Shown here in pieces: positions 24,301 to 36,578 of a DNA stretch of 64,000 bases. Below the pieces are notes generated by a model. It had not been told where the DNA came from. It saw nothing but the letters and a program-made list of their open reading frames with translations, and ran no database searches. How positions within the stretch are numbered: the stretch's first letter is position 1; each line of letters starts with the position of its first letter. Source of the stretch: Congeria kusceri (lineage: Eukaryota > Mollusca > Bivalvia > Myida > Dreissenidae); assembly GCA_027627225.1 (NCBI GenBank), contig CM051024.1, positions 83,190,204 to 83,254,203 on the forward strand, in the 5' to 3' direction. Both the position numbers and the translations under genes were made by a program.

Positions 24301-25986
24301 GTTTAACCATAAAGCATTACCGACTATAACAGATAAACATGTGCTATAATCCCCTCCGTCACGTAACATTTGTAAATAATGCCATAATCGGAATTTATTT
24401 AACCACGAATATTTAAAATCTTAGTATATGGATCATTTCTGTGTCCTGTTTTTGTAAAACACATCAAAGGTGTGTGGTTAACGAGCATAAGCATCTGTTG
24501 TAACTATTGTTGGTTAACTTTTTATGTTTAAGAGAGTATTTATGGTAAAATTCAAACCTGTACTATGGTTACAGGAAATATGTTAGAGAAAATATTACTG
24601 CAAATAGTAAAACTTCAAACATGTCATCTTTTTAGTGTTAATATATGTCTATAGCAGCACAAATATATGTTTAAGCAGTAGGCTTTAATTTATCAAACGT
24701 TATTTTGTTATGGATTCATTGCAGAAAAATTAGATTTTCTGCATCCCAACAGCATGGTAACAGGTGTTATATAACTCAAAAGTCAGTTTGTTGTTGTTGT
24801 TTTTTATCTCTTTAATATACTTAAATCATAAACATTTTATATTGGAATAAAATATTTGTGAAATATGGTGAAACAGATCTGTTGAACGTCAGTTCACAAA
24901 AAAAATATCTTAGTTACAAATCTAATTTCAACACTATTCAAGGTGTGCCTCTATTTATAGTGTCATACATAAATATATCATTATTGTATTATTGTGGAGG
25001 ACACCACCTGGAGTTACGTCGAATAGTTTGATAGTTTAATAGTTTATTGTCATACGTTCCATTGGGTCCAAAGACTCATGAGGACAACATATGTACAAAA
25101 AAGCATAGCTTTTCCAACATTTTGTCACACTGTACAATATGCGCGATTCCGTTAAGCAAAATAATGTTATTTGCATACATTTTTTAAAAACTAGTGCGGT
25201 TTACAGAAAAAAAAAATATTTCAATCAACTGTTGTTTCAGCTTTGTATTGTTGTTGTTTTACCAAGAATACTTTTTAGTCAAATAGGTGTCTTGTAATTA
25301 ATATCATATTATGTCAATTTGCATTGGGAGTAACACCAAACTGCATGTGTACTAAAATAATATTTGCGTGAGATGTCCATACAGTGTATTTGTACAATAC
25401 GCGTTGGCAAAATATTTTGGCGTAGTATGTGTTGTGTTTTAATATTGGCGTGTTAAAACATTATTTTAATTGGAGTTAATATTTGCCTACAACTACCTTA
25501 GATAAGTCACTTTCATATTTATATATATTTATATTCTTACAATTTTCCGAAAACGTAAACAACCGTGGCATAGTCAACAATAGCTATCATTATACATGAT
25601 CCACCGTGAAATGATCTCGGTATCATTCATCGGTATTCGATACTATTTCACTGCAAAGCTTGGAATAACATGATAACGTCCTTATACATATTAATAGACT
25701 GAAATAACTATGCGCGTCAATTGGTAAAGGTATACCAGGCGTGATTATTTGGGGTGTGTGATTTGGGATGCTTCTAAATAAAGGTAGACAATACTTTATC
25801 CAGGAAACCGTAGATTAAGCAAAACAAAGCTAACACACCGGTCAATCGAAGTCATAGGGATACATTTCGAAAAATGTAGTGTAATGGGCACACCGCTGGG
25901 TGCTGGACGCAACAAATTTGGTTACGGGAGGTAATTATTGATTGAATTGTATTGGTGCTCTCCTTTGTATTAACAAAGCTATGCAA
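21315..25986. other. Long AT-rich stretch without a supported gene
   Basis: About 4.7 kb of AT-rich DNA with only short frames (under 80 codons) and no convincing exon on either strand. The direction of any transcript crossing it is unknown. It could be intergenic or intronic. Confidence 0.5.
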
Positions 25987-26039
25987 CTATGGCCACCTGT
26001 TTACTTTGTATATATATATTATGTTTTGTTTTTGTGATT

Positions 26040-26490
26040 TGATCTCAGAATATTGTCTCGACTTTTGACATATTTGATTTGGTCGGCTACAGAACAGCAA
26101 AAAAAAAAGACAGATTACAGGTTTACAGTTCGGAGAAAAATCCCCGATATTGGGCACAATCTGTACTGGGCCCGTGGTGGCCGGCCAGCGATGTGCAGAG
26201 CGCCCAGGAAACTTACCTAATTTTAGTCCGTTTTGGTTCGACTTCAGTTCGGCACTCGCCAGATGTCTTGACGATGCCCCTGTTACACTCATGCTATAGA
26301 CTGCCCGATTACCTGCCAGGCACCAGGAGGTCGGAAATACTTCTGGCGGGACCCAGCAGGCGCCTTTCCGGCACCCGACAGATAAGTAGAAACATTTACT
26401 TGACCCATATTTTACCCGGCGTCTGGTCGATGTATGATATGTCACGACAGACATCAATCGATTCCCAGGCGATGAGTTTTAGATAATCGA
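26040..26490. repeat. GC-rich island, probable relative of the CCCGACAG element
   Basis: The block is clearly GC-richer than its surroundings and is open on both strands (156 codons on - at 25987-26457, 135 on + at 26079-26486). It begins with TTGTCTCGACTTTTGACA, which also occurs near the right end of the TIR element at 56.4-57.9 kb (about 57876). The same Cys-poor, Pro/Arg/Ser-rich composition appears in the frames of that element. I therefore read it as a diverged repeat copy, not a gene. Confidence 0.5.
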
Positions 26491-28989
26491 CTTCAAAACT
26501 TCGCGTTAAAATAAACTTTAAATAAATACAGGGGAGCCGGCAGGTTACAAGACGGCTTCCGGGTGAATGTTTCTAGCAATACGCCTTGGTGCTAAAGTGT
26601 GTCTATGGTTTCAGGGGTGTGATATATATTGTGCTATATTGAAATATGTATCAGTTATGTTAGATGTATTTAGTTACTGTATACGCAGAACATTGCATCA
26701 TTAGCCGATAATAAAAACTGATATCAAAATGTACATTTAATGCGCACGCAATCACGCAATATTACAGATGAGTGGCCGTCGACATGTTGATATGTGTCAC
26801 CATATTGCTATATAGACCAGTTGCTATTAGAAATCTGCTGGTTTGAGCTGTTGATAACAGTGTTTATTTGTTTTTTAATTTAAGTTAAGGAAAACATATG
26901 CGGTCGAAAAGCAATTAAGTGCGGTCTAGAGATCGAGTAAACGTGGGTTAAATGTGTGTAACTCCGACGAGACTAGATCATTTCATGATCGTTTTAGAAC
27001 AACCCGAACTCAACCGATTAAACCTTGATCATCAATAATATACGGAGCGCTTTGTATCCGATCTATCCTCGACTAAGTTTTGACCATTTCACATAAGAGA
27101 GCTCGATCCGTTCACTGTTACGGGTTATGTTTTACACATCTTGGCGATGGTCTGCGCGTCGCCAGTGATTTCTATTCTACTTTGTTCATATCATAAGTTC
27201 CTTATTTACAAAACAGTTATTTCAAATATTATTTTGCAGAGTTATGGCAAAATCAGCGTCCAGGTGTTTTCTTACATCCGAGAAAATATCAACTTGAAGT
27301 TGATACTACAAGTATCATGTATAGACTATATGTCTTGTAGTTTGTCTACATTTAACATTTAAACATATAAACATGTACATTGGGGCTTTCTTCTAAAAGA
27401 AATAAAACAAAACTGCTGGGAAAACGAACAGCCAGATTGGGTATCGAAATAATAACGTCGATGTAAAACCGAATGACAGTTAACAGCACTTTATCCAACG
27501 GCGCTATTATGAATTGTGAGAAACCGGTAATAACGATGGTTATACAACATACTCACAATTCTGATTTCAAATTTTAAACAATAAAACTCGAACAAACAAA
27601 CACGACCAAATAATTTAATGATTGATTTTTCAAAATGCAAACTTTATTGCAGAATATGTATATCATTGTACATTTGTATGTGCCAATACTAATAGGTAAA
27701 TTTAAAATTGTTCGTCGGTAATGCCCATTTGGTGGCCTTTTCGTGTATAAAAATATAACTTGGCCCACCTCCGTACCATTATAGTTGTCACTGTTACTAA
27801 ATGCTATGCTAATGTAAAAGAAACACCTGGAAAACAAAAGACTGTGATAAACAAATGTATTAACACATTAACACTTCATTCAAAATCATGTATTACGCAT
27901 TCTACATATTATTAGGGACATTTATATTAACTTAATTAAGTTGCCAGTCTCCGAATGTTCATTTATACAAAAACACGCACATAACTTTAATATTTACGGC
28001 TTTTATACCTTATCGGGGTGAAAGAAATTTGTGAATGTTATACCAATAAATATTAAAATATGGTAAAATATTTAATATGCATTAAGGCGTATTTGTGTGC
28101 AAAGTATATTCATTACTATTGCCCATGTTTATTTGACATTGACCGAAACATTGTCAATAAAGAAATACTTAAACAAGAAGAACAATTTTACAAAAATCAC
28201 TATAAAATGCACAAAGTGAAAGGCAATTTATTCATGTAAACACATAATTTATTCTTTCTTCCAAAAGCTAGTACAATTCAAAAACGTGAAAATAATCCAA
28301 AATCTCACATTTTATTGGTAATTTAAACACCCACGCGCACATAATGTAGGGCTTGCGTTTATTAGTGTTCGAGCCATAATTGAAACTTGGGGCATGGTTA
28401 GAAATTTCGAAAGAATACGCATATAGTTTATGATTAACCAATGACAATATTGCATTAGATTATTCTGGGAAAATTATTGGTTACAGCATTTATTATATAC
28501 CCAATACACGGATAAACGCACACTGGGACATTGCCATGGATGTAATTTCTACAAAAATATAATTGTTACATGAAAACTAAGGGCCATAAACAGCATGTTG
28601 CCATAATTGTAGAAATAATGAAAATGACCATGACATAGTTCCATTCTTCTACCAATTGTCTCTTGACATTTGAAAATGAGAATTATTCACAAATCAATAT
28701 CACCGTTGAAAATGACATTAAGGTATAACGTTTACGATTTAAACCTAAACCAATACAATTTAAATGAAACAGGATTAATCGTTGCCAAAGAAGCATAATG
28801 AAACTCTTTAAAATTTACTGAATAGGCAAGCACTCAATAATATAAAGGAAGAAAAAAAAACGTGAATATATACTTTGTAAATGATTTCAAAGATCATCAC
28901 TTACATTGATCATATGTGAATACTACATCGCTTAAACAAAACCCTCAATCAATACACCTTTTTGACAGATAATAGTATGGAAGTGTATG
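26491..28989. other. AT-rich stretch, no gene seen
   Basis: Only short frames (27141-27362 on +, 27574-27837 on -), neither with a recognisable domain or splice context. Confidence 0.45.
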
Positions 28990-29888
28990 TACCAAAATAG
29001 ATTTCAATATGCACCAGATGTTTACAATAAAATACCAATTTCTGTATACGGGTTTTCTGTTGCTCCTTGTGAGCAAAACCCAGTGTCTCTTCTTAACCAA
29101 ATTGCAAATCTACTGCGATTCCCGAACCAGGTATTGGTATCAATGCGCCAAGAGCGGAAAGAGCAGCTGTTCTGTATATTCTAGATTCTAAAATCTTAAG
29201 TTTTTCTTCTAACATTTCTTTCGAAGTGCTGAGAGGGATAATATGAGCGCTTCCTTTTTTATATCGGGAGCATCCCTAATAAGCTGTTGTGTTAGCTTAC
29301 CGAAATCGTATTCCGCTGGAGCATAACTGTCAACGAGAAACACCTGAGGATCCGACACTTCACCTTCTTAGAGCTGTTTAATACAATCATTTCTTATTGT
29401 AACAAGCATGGTTCCTTTTTCTTGCTTTTTAATCCTTCTCGACATCCAAATCAATCATAGTCCTTACAAAATAAAATCGTTTATTCAAAGTGACAATTTT
29501 CTTTGCCAACCAAACTTTATTCTCCTTACATCTTGACTGGCAGGTGACAATAAAAAAGTCGTACCTATATGTCCCAATAGTGTTCAGGTAAGTACTTTTA
29601 GGAAATTTCGGAGTCCCAACACCAGGAACATTCCAGAATTCTAAATTTGAATGCACCGGGTGTGGAAAGCTTTGCATATCAGTAGTTGTCTCGGTTACCC
29701 CAACTGCCGCTGCATTCTCATCTTCCGCATCTATCCCCCGCAAGGCATTTATGAAGGTAGACTTTCCAGTTCCTGATTCACCTATGATCGCAATTTTAAT
29801 TGGGCATGACTTCCATGATTTTTTCTATTTCTTCTTTTGCACCCGAACCCCCCATTTTACGAGTGAATTCGGCAATTTGTTCTAACAT
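28990..29888 (-). pseudogene. IRG-family (immunity-related) GTPase, decayed
   Basis: IRG proteins are dynamin-like GTPases; in vertebrates several act on pathogen vacuoles, while roles in molluscs are little known. Reading on minus from ATG at 29888, an N-terminal helix (MLEQIAEFTRKMGG) is followed by the P-loop GESGTGKS (about 29760-29782) within IAIIGESGTGKSTFINALRG. The G3 region is WNVPGVGTPKFP (29617-29637), where the family normally has Asp in place of Asn. A G4-like segment FVRTMIDLD follows. Downstream come VFLVDSYAPAEYDFGKL and ALGALIPIPGSGIAVDL, both typical of the IRG C-terminal helical domain. Breaks: frameshift near 29815 in an A-run, stop and frame change near 29428, TAA at 29368-29370, frameshift near 29215, TAA at 29093-29095. 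It has no introns, like many IRG coding regions. The conserved order of blocks makes the family call firm; five breaks make function unlikely. Confidence 0.82.
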
Positions 29889-30093
29889 GCTTTTTTGTTT
29901 TTTTAATTGGCCTGAAATGCATTTATATGTATACATCAATAAATTTTAAACAGGTACAAAAGGTATACCTAATATTAATATGATCAAGATTCAAGATTCA
30001 ACACATTTACTTCGTTACTTAAAAATATACATGTTTCGCGTAACATGATCCAATGAAATAATATAATTATTGTCAATCTTGAATTATTATAAG

Positions 30094-30366
30094 AATTAGT
30101 AGTAGTAGTACTACAGCAGTACTGGTAGTAGTATTAGCAGAAGCAGTGGTAGTACTTATAATAGTAGTAGTAGAAGTAGTAGTGATAGTATTATTATTAT
30201 TAGTAGTAGTAGTAGTAGAAGTAGTAGTAGTAACATTAGCAGTAGAAGACATAGTAGTAGCAGTAACAGCAGCAGCAGCAGCAGTAGTAGCAGTAGTAAT
30301 AGTAGTAGTAGTAGTAGCAGCAGCTGCAGTAGCAGAAGTAGTAATAGCAGAAGCAGTATCAGCAGC

Positions 30367-30400
<34 letters not shown>

Positions 30401-30401
30401 A

Positions 30402-30433
<32 letters not shown>

Positions 30434-30795
30434 ATAGTAGTAGTAGTAGTAGTAGTAGCAGCAGTGGCAGTAGCAGTAGTAGTAGTAGAAGTAGTAGAAG
30501 TAGTAGAAGTATTAGTACTAGTAGTAGCAGTAGCATTAGAAGTTGCAGCAGCAGCGTTAGCAGTAGCAGCAGGTAGTAGTATTAGAAGCAGCAGTAGCAG
30601 TAGCAAAAGTAGTAATAGTAGTAGTAGTAATAGTAGAAGTAGTAGTAGCAGTAGCAATAGCAACATAATCAGCAGGAGCGTTAACGGTAGCATGGCTATT
30701 AGTATAAGCAGCAGCAGTAGTAATAGTAGTTGTAGTAATAGTAGTAGTAGCAGTAGTAGTAGTAGTAGTAGTAGAAGTAGTAGTAGTAGTAGTAG
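30094..30795. repeat. TAG/CTA trinucleotide microsatellite, left of retroelement
   Basis: About 700 bases of interrupted (TAG)n. Long open frames of poly-Val/Ala/Ser, poly-Leu and poly-Thr on both strands are artefacts. The same repeat resumes at 40693 on the far side of the LTR retrotransposon, so this is one microsatellite split by the insertion. Confidence 0.97.
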
Positions 30796-31970
30796 TGTTG
30801 GGGCCTAGCTCTAGGCATTATCATGTTACTCAGTATGGTAGCGTGTTTACGGTACAACGGTCTATGATGTACAGTAGAGGTCTATACAGTATTCATTTTC
30901 AACGCATAATTCAGCTTTCTATATTTTATTTAAGTTTTAAAACGTTAAACCAAGGTACACGTTCAATGATATTCAGCCCGTTAGTTTAATCAACTTATTA
31001 TTTCGGAATATAGAAAATAAAAGTGAAAGTGTGCGTTCAGTTCTCCGAAGTTCTCCTCCGAGTTTAAAAATAGCATCTGCATATGCCTAACGACGTAGAC
31101 ACACGCGAAGTTTATACAGTCGCTGGATTTAAATGAATGCACATGTGTTTTACGCAGACTTCTTGAAAGATGAACGAAGTTCGTTTACATGTCATCTGAC
31201 GAATAAGCACCGTGAAATTGTGTTCAAAAGGATTTACTTTAACTTAAAAGTGTTTTCTATACGTGTTATTCACATTCAAAACTGGATTATAAATAAATAG
31301 GAGCTAAAGGTTTACATTAATCGAGAGCACGCTGATGTTGCTGTAATCGCCGTGAAAACGAATCTTAGACTGACCATAGAATGATCGAATCTTGGCCGGA
31401 CGTTCGTTTTTTGGCCGATCGAACACAAAAACGGCCAACCAAGAATCGAAAACTGGCCGAAATGTGGTCGACCAACGTTCGAAAACTGGCCGCGGACAAC
31501 CGTACACATTTCGGCCACAAATCGGCCACATTTCGGCCATCGAAACAAAATGGCGGAGAACAGAACACTGATCACTTCTTACATAACGTATTAAATACTA
31601 AAATACTTTAGTGTGATTACTGGATGTTAACACTAACAAGGTAACATATATATATGTGTTAAATAAACATCAATAATTACTTGACAGTGTGTTGGATTCA
31701 TATTGGATACTAGCAATCGCCAGACAGCAATAGTGTCAACAAAGGGAGACTATTTACTATCTGAGCAACTGTCAACAAGAACAAGTTTAATGTGCGGGAA
31801 TTATTAAATTGCAACGGATAAATACGTACTAAGGATGTTAAAATAAAATTAGGACCAAGGTGACCAGCTTCGATACCTTGTGAGTAAAGGCACAAGACAT
31901 TGTCTGCTAGTCTCCTTGGTCTAATACGACAGGAAACCCCAAGGAAAGTAAGAGGTACGGCACTTCAACA
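30796..31970 (-). repeat. 3' LTR of the Ty3/gypsy element
   Basis: Direct repeat of 39592-40692. Read on minus it begins TGTTGAAGTGCC and ends GGCCCCAACA, so it carries the expected TG...CA ends with a 5-base inverted terminal TGTTG/CAACA. About 70 bases of short GGCC-containing repeats (around 31455-31530) are missing from the other LTR. A polypurine tract lies immediately upstream in element orientation. Confidence 0.93.
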
Positions 31971-31981
31971 CCCCCTCGACA
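31969..31981 (-). other. Polypurine tract
   Basis: On minus, GTCGAGGGGGTG lies directly before the 3' LTR. Purine runs in this position prime plus-strand DNA synthesis in LTR elements. Confidence 0.7.
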
Positions 31982-32359
31982 ATTCATGGCAACTCCGTTT
32001 GCCATATAAAATGAAACACTAAAAGAATTAGAAAGTTCTACAAGTGAGTCATCTGTCAACTGGAAACATATTATAGTTCGAAACTGCAACACTGGATCTC
32101 CGGGACGCCCTCGTCCTTCCTTGACCGCCGTACCTATCCATTGGGTGCCCACCCCATTGCCAGGCACCGAATGGACTCGTCACCTCCGGGTTCCCGCTGT
32201 GACGAGCGGTTTACCCGTACACGGCTTAGTGGCGCGCGAAGCCGCGTACGGGCCCACACCTGTAGGCGAAATCTGGATGCTGCCCCGTTCATAATAACAA
32301 CAATGAAATGGGATGGAACGTTTATGTGACAAGGACGTTGAATAGAAGACCACGCATTG

Positions 32360-33220
32360 TTAGCACTGGATGTTGTTTTTGTCCGATTTTCTCATATCAG
32401 CTATCTCTTCTAACAATTGTTCCATCATCCGTTGCGTTCCCACAAGGACCTTCGTGTTCTCGTCTACCGCCTGTCTAAGTTTTCGGAAGCCATCGTCCAG
32501 ACTACTGCATACAGCATCCTTCAACTCAGTTTGGGTTGATTTGGAGTCGCAGCCGCCGTGTGTTTGAGCTTCTGCGCCTGCAAAGCTTAGGGAGGGGAAG
32601 ACCCACAAAGTCCGGTAAAGGTGTCGCCCTCTTTGTTCCCCTAAACGGATGTTCAAGGCAAACCTCTAGCTCACATGAAGTTCCTTTTCGAACCCAGCGT
32701 TTGACACTTCATCAAGGAGCGGAGTGCTTGTCAACGAATGGGTTGTGGTCACTGGTTCATTGAGCGAGCTTGTCGACCTCATCTGAATGGGCTGGAAGGC
32801 AGTCTGGGCCAGCGCATTACCCACATTCTTGTAAGCCATGCTCGTCGCTTGATAGCTCACTGGACTCGCCTGCAAAGTCGGGAACGCCAGCGAACTATTG
32901 ATTTGGACACTGGAGCTGTTACTTGGGAATGCCCAGTTCGAGAGACCCCTAGCCTCATGCACTGTTGCCCCCTGATCTTCGAAAGGGTCTTCAGTGTCAG
33001 ATTCACCAGAACACGGTAGCAGATTGGCCTCACTGACGAACACCGGATTTTCAGATTTTCTCAAGACAACGTTGTAGTTCACCGGACCTAACTTCCGCTC
33101 CTCTGCGACATGCCTGGCGTACCTTGTTACGTGTTGGTCGAATGTGGCTCTGTCCTGGCATAGAAATGCGCACAATGTGCAATGATACGGTACTCGATCT
33201 AAGGGTACGTGCTCCTTCAT
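32360..33220 (-). pseudogene. Third ORF of the retroelement: C2H2-like finger plus helical tail
   Basis: A minus-strand frame of about 285 codons from ATG at 33220, downstream of integrase and in the same orientation. One in-frame TAG at 32666-32668 interrupts it. Residues 12-37 form a zinc-finger-like motif with C14, C17, H30 and H37 (spacing CX2CX12HX6H, longer than usual between the His). The middle is Ser/Thr/Asn-rich and acidic (SGESDTEDPFED). The last part, after the TAG, looks helical and heptad-like (LDDGFRKLRQAVDENTKVL). No signal peptide or transmembrane segment is visible, so it is not a typical env. Expression would need splicing, readthrough or internal initiation. Function unknown. 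Confidence 0.7.
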
Positions 33221-33613
33221 AACATGCCCAATAAGCCCCCCCCCCCCCCTTTCTGTCTACTTTTGCGCAATGAGGACATCAATACAGCTTAGCCCCGTTG
33301 GAGTACTTTGCGATCTGTAATGAGAGTAATAAGGTTAAGTTCCTGATATACCTTAAGTTACATGGCACGAGCTGGAATGAATTTACATTGTTCGCATTAA
33401 ATTCACTTCGCTACTTATAGCCGCGTTGACAAATTTCCGCTTATCGGTTAGGACAAAACCTAGCCAGTACTAGTCTTTCACTCTTACATAGGCAACTCGT
33501 GCATCACGTTCCACACACTCACTCAAATGTAAATCAACGTAAACATATAAACATTGTTTTGCTGAAAATTTCATGTCACGTAAAATCCACGACGCAAGAA
33601 GGCGAAAGGACGG
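33221..33613 (-). other. Spacer between integrase and third ORF
   Basis: About 390 bases with a C-run at 33238-33249 and no frame of note. It may hold signals for expression of the third ORF, but none is recognisable. Confidence 0.5.
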
Positions 33614-34815
33614 CTAGAACTTCCGTCTAGCTGCCACGATCCACTTTGGTAGACTGTTTCCCGAGTAGGGCTTCAACTTATTGTGATGGATGAGCCTTTC
33701 TGGACCATTCCTACCCATTTGAATCACAAAGTTAACCGAAGACACTTTAGCTTTCACAAGAAACGGGCCATCAAAAGCTTTCTCCAGCTTGACACTCACA
33801 CCGGCCCTTCTAACTTGCAGTAGGCAAACAGCATCACCTTCTTCGTACTTGTGGAAGGAAAGTCGCGCGTCATACACATCTTTGCTTCGCCTTGCATTTG
33901 CCTCCAGATGCCTCCTAGCCACCTGATGCGCTCTTTGTATGTGTTCCCGGATATCAGCAACATACTCGAATGGATTGACGTCTGAGGTGTTAGTTGCTCT
34001 TACGTGGCGAAACATGACGTCTGCTGGTTGTCTTATTTCCCTGCCTAACACCATCGTAGATAAACTAGTAGATTTACATGGCGTCGCTCTGTACGCGCCC
34101 GCTAGGCAACCCAGGTATAAATCCCAGTCTCCTTCTTCGTCGGTCAAATAGGCCCTCACCATTTTCATCAAGGACCTGTTGAACCGTTCAACCTGGCCAT
34201 TTCCACGAGGATTGGATGGACTACTGCGGGTCTTTTTCATGCCTATACGAGTGCACAGGTCTTTGAACATCCGGCTCTCGAAGGCTGCCCCTTGGATGCT
34301 ATGTATCACCAATGGCGCTCCCCACCTATTGATGACGTCATTGAGAATCACATTTGCACAATCTTCGGCATTCTGAGACGTCACAGCTGCAACCTCGACG
34401 TACTTTGAAAAGTGGTCTGTCATGACCAGAATATACCTGTTGCCACGCTTTGTAATCGGAAGTGGCTGGGAGTCTAGTTAGGCTCCTTGTCGGCCTCAAA
34501 TACGTCGCATGCACGGACATAAAGAATGATGTCGCTTCTCATTTCAAACCAATAGAAGCCCTGCAAGATCCGGTGTTTCGTTCTTTTGACGCCCATATGC
34601 CCTGAAGTTAGAGAGTCATGAGCCTGCTTGATCACCGGAGTCCTCAAGTTACGCGGAACGATCAGCTGAAACTCCCCGGTACCATCGTGCTTCCGAAACA
34701 CCCGGTAGAGAACGCCTTCAATGATCTTCAAGCTTGACCATAAAACCCAATAATGCCTTGCCTCTCGACTCGACGTTTCCATTTCCGCGTAGTCCGGCTT
34801 CGTTCCATCTCGCAA
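33614..34815 (-). pseudogene. Retroelement integrase, broken
   Basis: The N-terminal zinc-binding region lies at 34815-34474 (HDSLTSGHMGVKRTK then FYWFEMRSD). The fourth zinc ligand is lost: C103 is kept but the partner Cys is Phe (codon 34498-34500, CDVF). A TAG at 34474-34476 and a frame change follow. The catalytic core continues in another frame at 34423-33614: first Asp in MTDHFSKY, second Asp replaced by Ile (HSIQGAAF, codon 34295-34297), Glu kept in NGQVERFNRS. The C-terminal GPF module (AFDGPFLVKAKV) is present, then a basic tail. With the D,D-35-E triad broken, strand transfer activity is not expected. Confidence 0.92.
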
Positions 34816-34830
34816 TGCCTTAACGATGGG

Positions 34831-35616
34831 TCAAACATCAGCGTCGTTTTCTTGCGCTTCCTGAATTGTGGCTGCGCTATACCCCTCTATCCAAGGCTGT
34901 ACATTCCGGGCTTCGGGCTTCTTCTCCTTTGAAGATGATGGAACCTGGTCGTCGCTGACAGCGATCCCTCGGGCGTGCTCGGTGTTAGCACCCCCAGCCT
35001 TCCCCACTGGTGTTAAAATCGCCCCGTCGGCTGCGTCTTGTTGGTAACTGACCTGGCTACCTTCGATGCTAGGCTCTTGATTGGACCTCATGACCATCGG
35101 CTCGTTGTTGTTTTCTAGTGCCTTCGTGACCATCAGCACGGCTCTACGGCGGCACTTTCGGTGCGGCCCACATTTCAACGATTCGGTCATGTCCACGTCA
35201 TCACAATCACAGTCCTTTGGCGTTGGACATCTTGAAAGGGCGTCACAGTGGCTTTGCTTGCTACCTGGCCGATATTCTATCTCAAAATCGTACGGCGCTA
35301 CGACCTCTAGCCAACGGGCTATTTTTCCACTCGGCTCTTTCATGCTGAAAAGCCATACGAGCGCCTGATGGTCAGATCGTACAACAAAATGCCGTCCAAG
35401 GAGGTATTGGCGATAGTACTGCACGAAGTACACCACGGCTAACAGCTCTTTCTCCGTAATGCAGTAATTACGCTCCGCTTTGCTCAGGCTGCGACTACCG
35501 TATGAGATTACACGCTCCCTACCAGACTGCTGATGTGACAGAACCGCACCTATTAGTAGGCCTGACGCGTCTGTATCCAGAGTGAAAACGCCGCCCTCAT
35601 TCAGTGGATAACCCAT
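34831..35616 (-). pseudogene. Retroelement RNase H domain and linker
   Basis: Same frame as RT, separated from it only by an in-frame TAG (35620-35622). TLDTDASGLLIGAVLSH carries the first catalytic Asp; EKELLAVV the Glu; RSDHQALVWLF the second Asp; then CDALSRCP, a conserved end of this domain in gypsy elements. The last 130 residues are a polar, low-complexity linker to integrase, ending at TGA 34831-34833. Confidence 0.92.
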
Positions 35617-35619
35617 GAT

Positions 35620-36570
35620 CTAAGGGCCTACCAGGATCTCCTTCACTTTCGAGAATGCGATCTCACATTCTTCGGTCCACTCAAAGTGAGTGTCCTTCCG
35701 GATTAGGTCCACCAGAGGTCTGACTAGCTTTGCAAAGCCCTTTACGAACCTACGGTAATAAGAGCCGGTCGCTACGAATGGCTTGACCTGTTTGGCGTTA
35801 ACAGGTCTAGGCCATCCAGCAATCTTCGCCACGTTGGTTGGGTCATGAAGCATTCCATCTTCTGATACGACGTGCCCAAGGAAGACAACGCTCGTTTGTA
35901 GCATGTGACACTTATCTGGGCGGAGCTTCAGACCCGCATGCTTTATGCGCCCCAGTACCTGATCAACTTGCTTGAGGTGCTGACTGAAATTACTTCCAAA
36001 CACGACCACATCGTCGATATAGATGAGACATATTTCCCATTGAGGCCCTTGTAGTATCAGCTCCATGGTCCGCTGGCAGGTGCTACTTGAATTATTCAAT
36101 CCGAACGGCATACGGGTCATCTCGTAGTGACCAAACTTACATACAAAGGCGCTTTTAGGTATGTCCTCATCTTTCAACAGTATCTGGAAGTACCCGCTTG
36201 TTAAATCAAAACTGCTAAAGAGCGCTGAACCTGCTACAGAGTCTAAACAGTCTTGTACCCTAGGTAAGGTGAAGCAATCTGGTTTGACCAGCGCATTCAC
36301 ACGCCTATAATCAACACAGGGGCGGATCGCACCTGACTTCTTTTTCACTACCACTATTGGCGAGGCCCACGGTGATGTGCTTTTACGAATCACACCCTTT
36401 TGCAACAGATCTTCAGTAGCCTTCTTTTCCTCGTTAGCATAGGCTAGCGGTACCCTTCTTGGTCGCTGTTTTACTGGTTCAGCACTTCCGGTGTTTATGG
36501 CGTTTTGCGCAATGTTGGTAACCCCTATGTCCCGTTCGTCCTTTGAAAAGGTGTCCCCGATCTTCTTCAA
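35620..36570 (-). pseudogene. Retroelement reverse transcriptase
   Basis: Copies element RNA into DNA. The 316-codon frame holds the full palm/finger region: KQRPRRVPLAYANEE, SPWASPIVVVKKKSG, the first catalytic Asp in SSFDLTSGYFQI (about residue 122), MPFGLNN, and the YIDD box at residues 184-187 (36007-36021). FLGHVVSEDG and the thumb follow. It ends at an in-frame TAG just before RNase H. The catalytic residues are intact, so this is the best-preserved part of the element. Confidence 0.95.
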
Positions 36571-36578
36571 AAGACCAG

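Noticed and set aside
30073..30808. Long frames of poly-Leu, poly-Thr and poly-Val (up to 220 codons)
   Set aside because: They are translations of the TAG/CTA microsatellite in every frame, with no start context or domain.
32360..33220. Envelope gene for the retroelement's third ORF
   Set aside because: No signal peptide, no transmembrane segment and no cleavage-like site; a C2H2-like finger points to a nucleic-acid-binding role instead.
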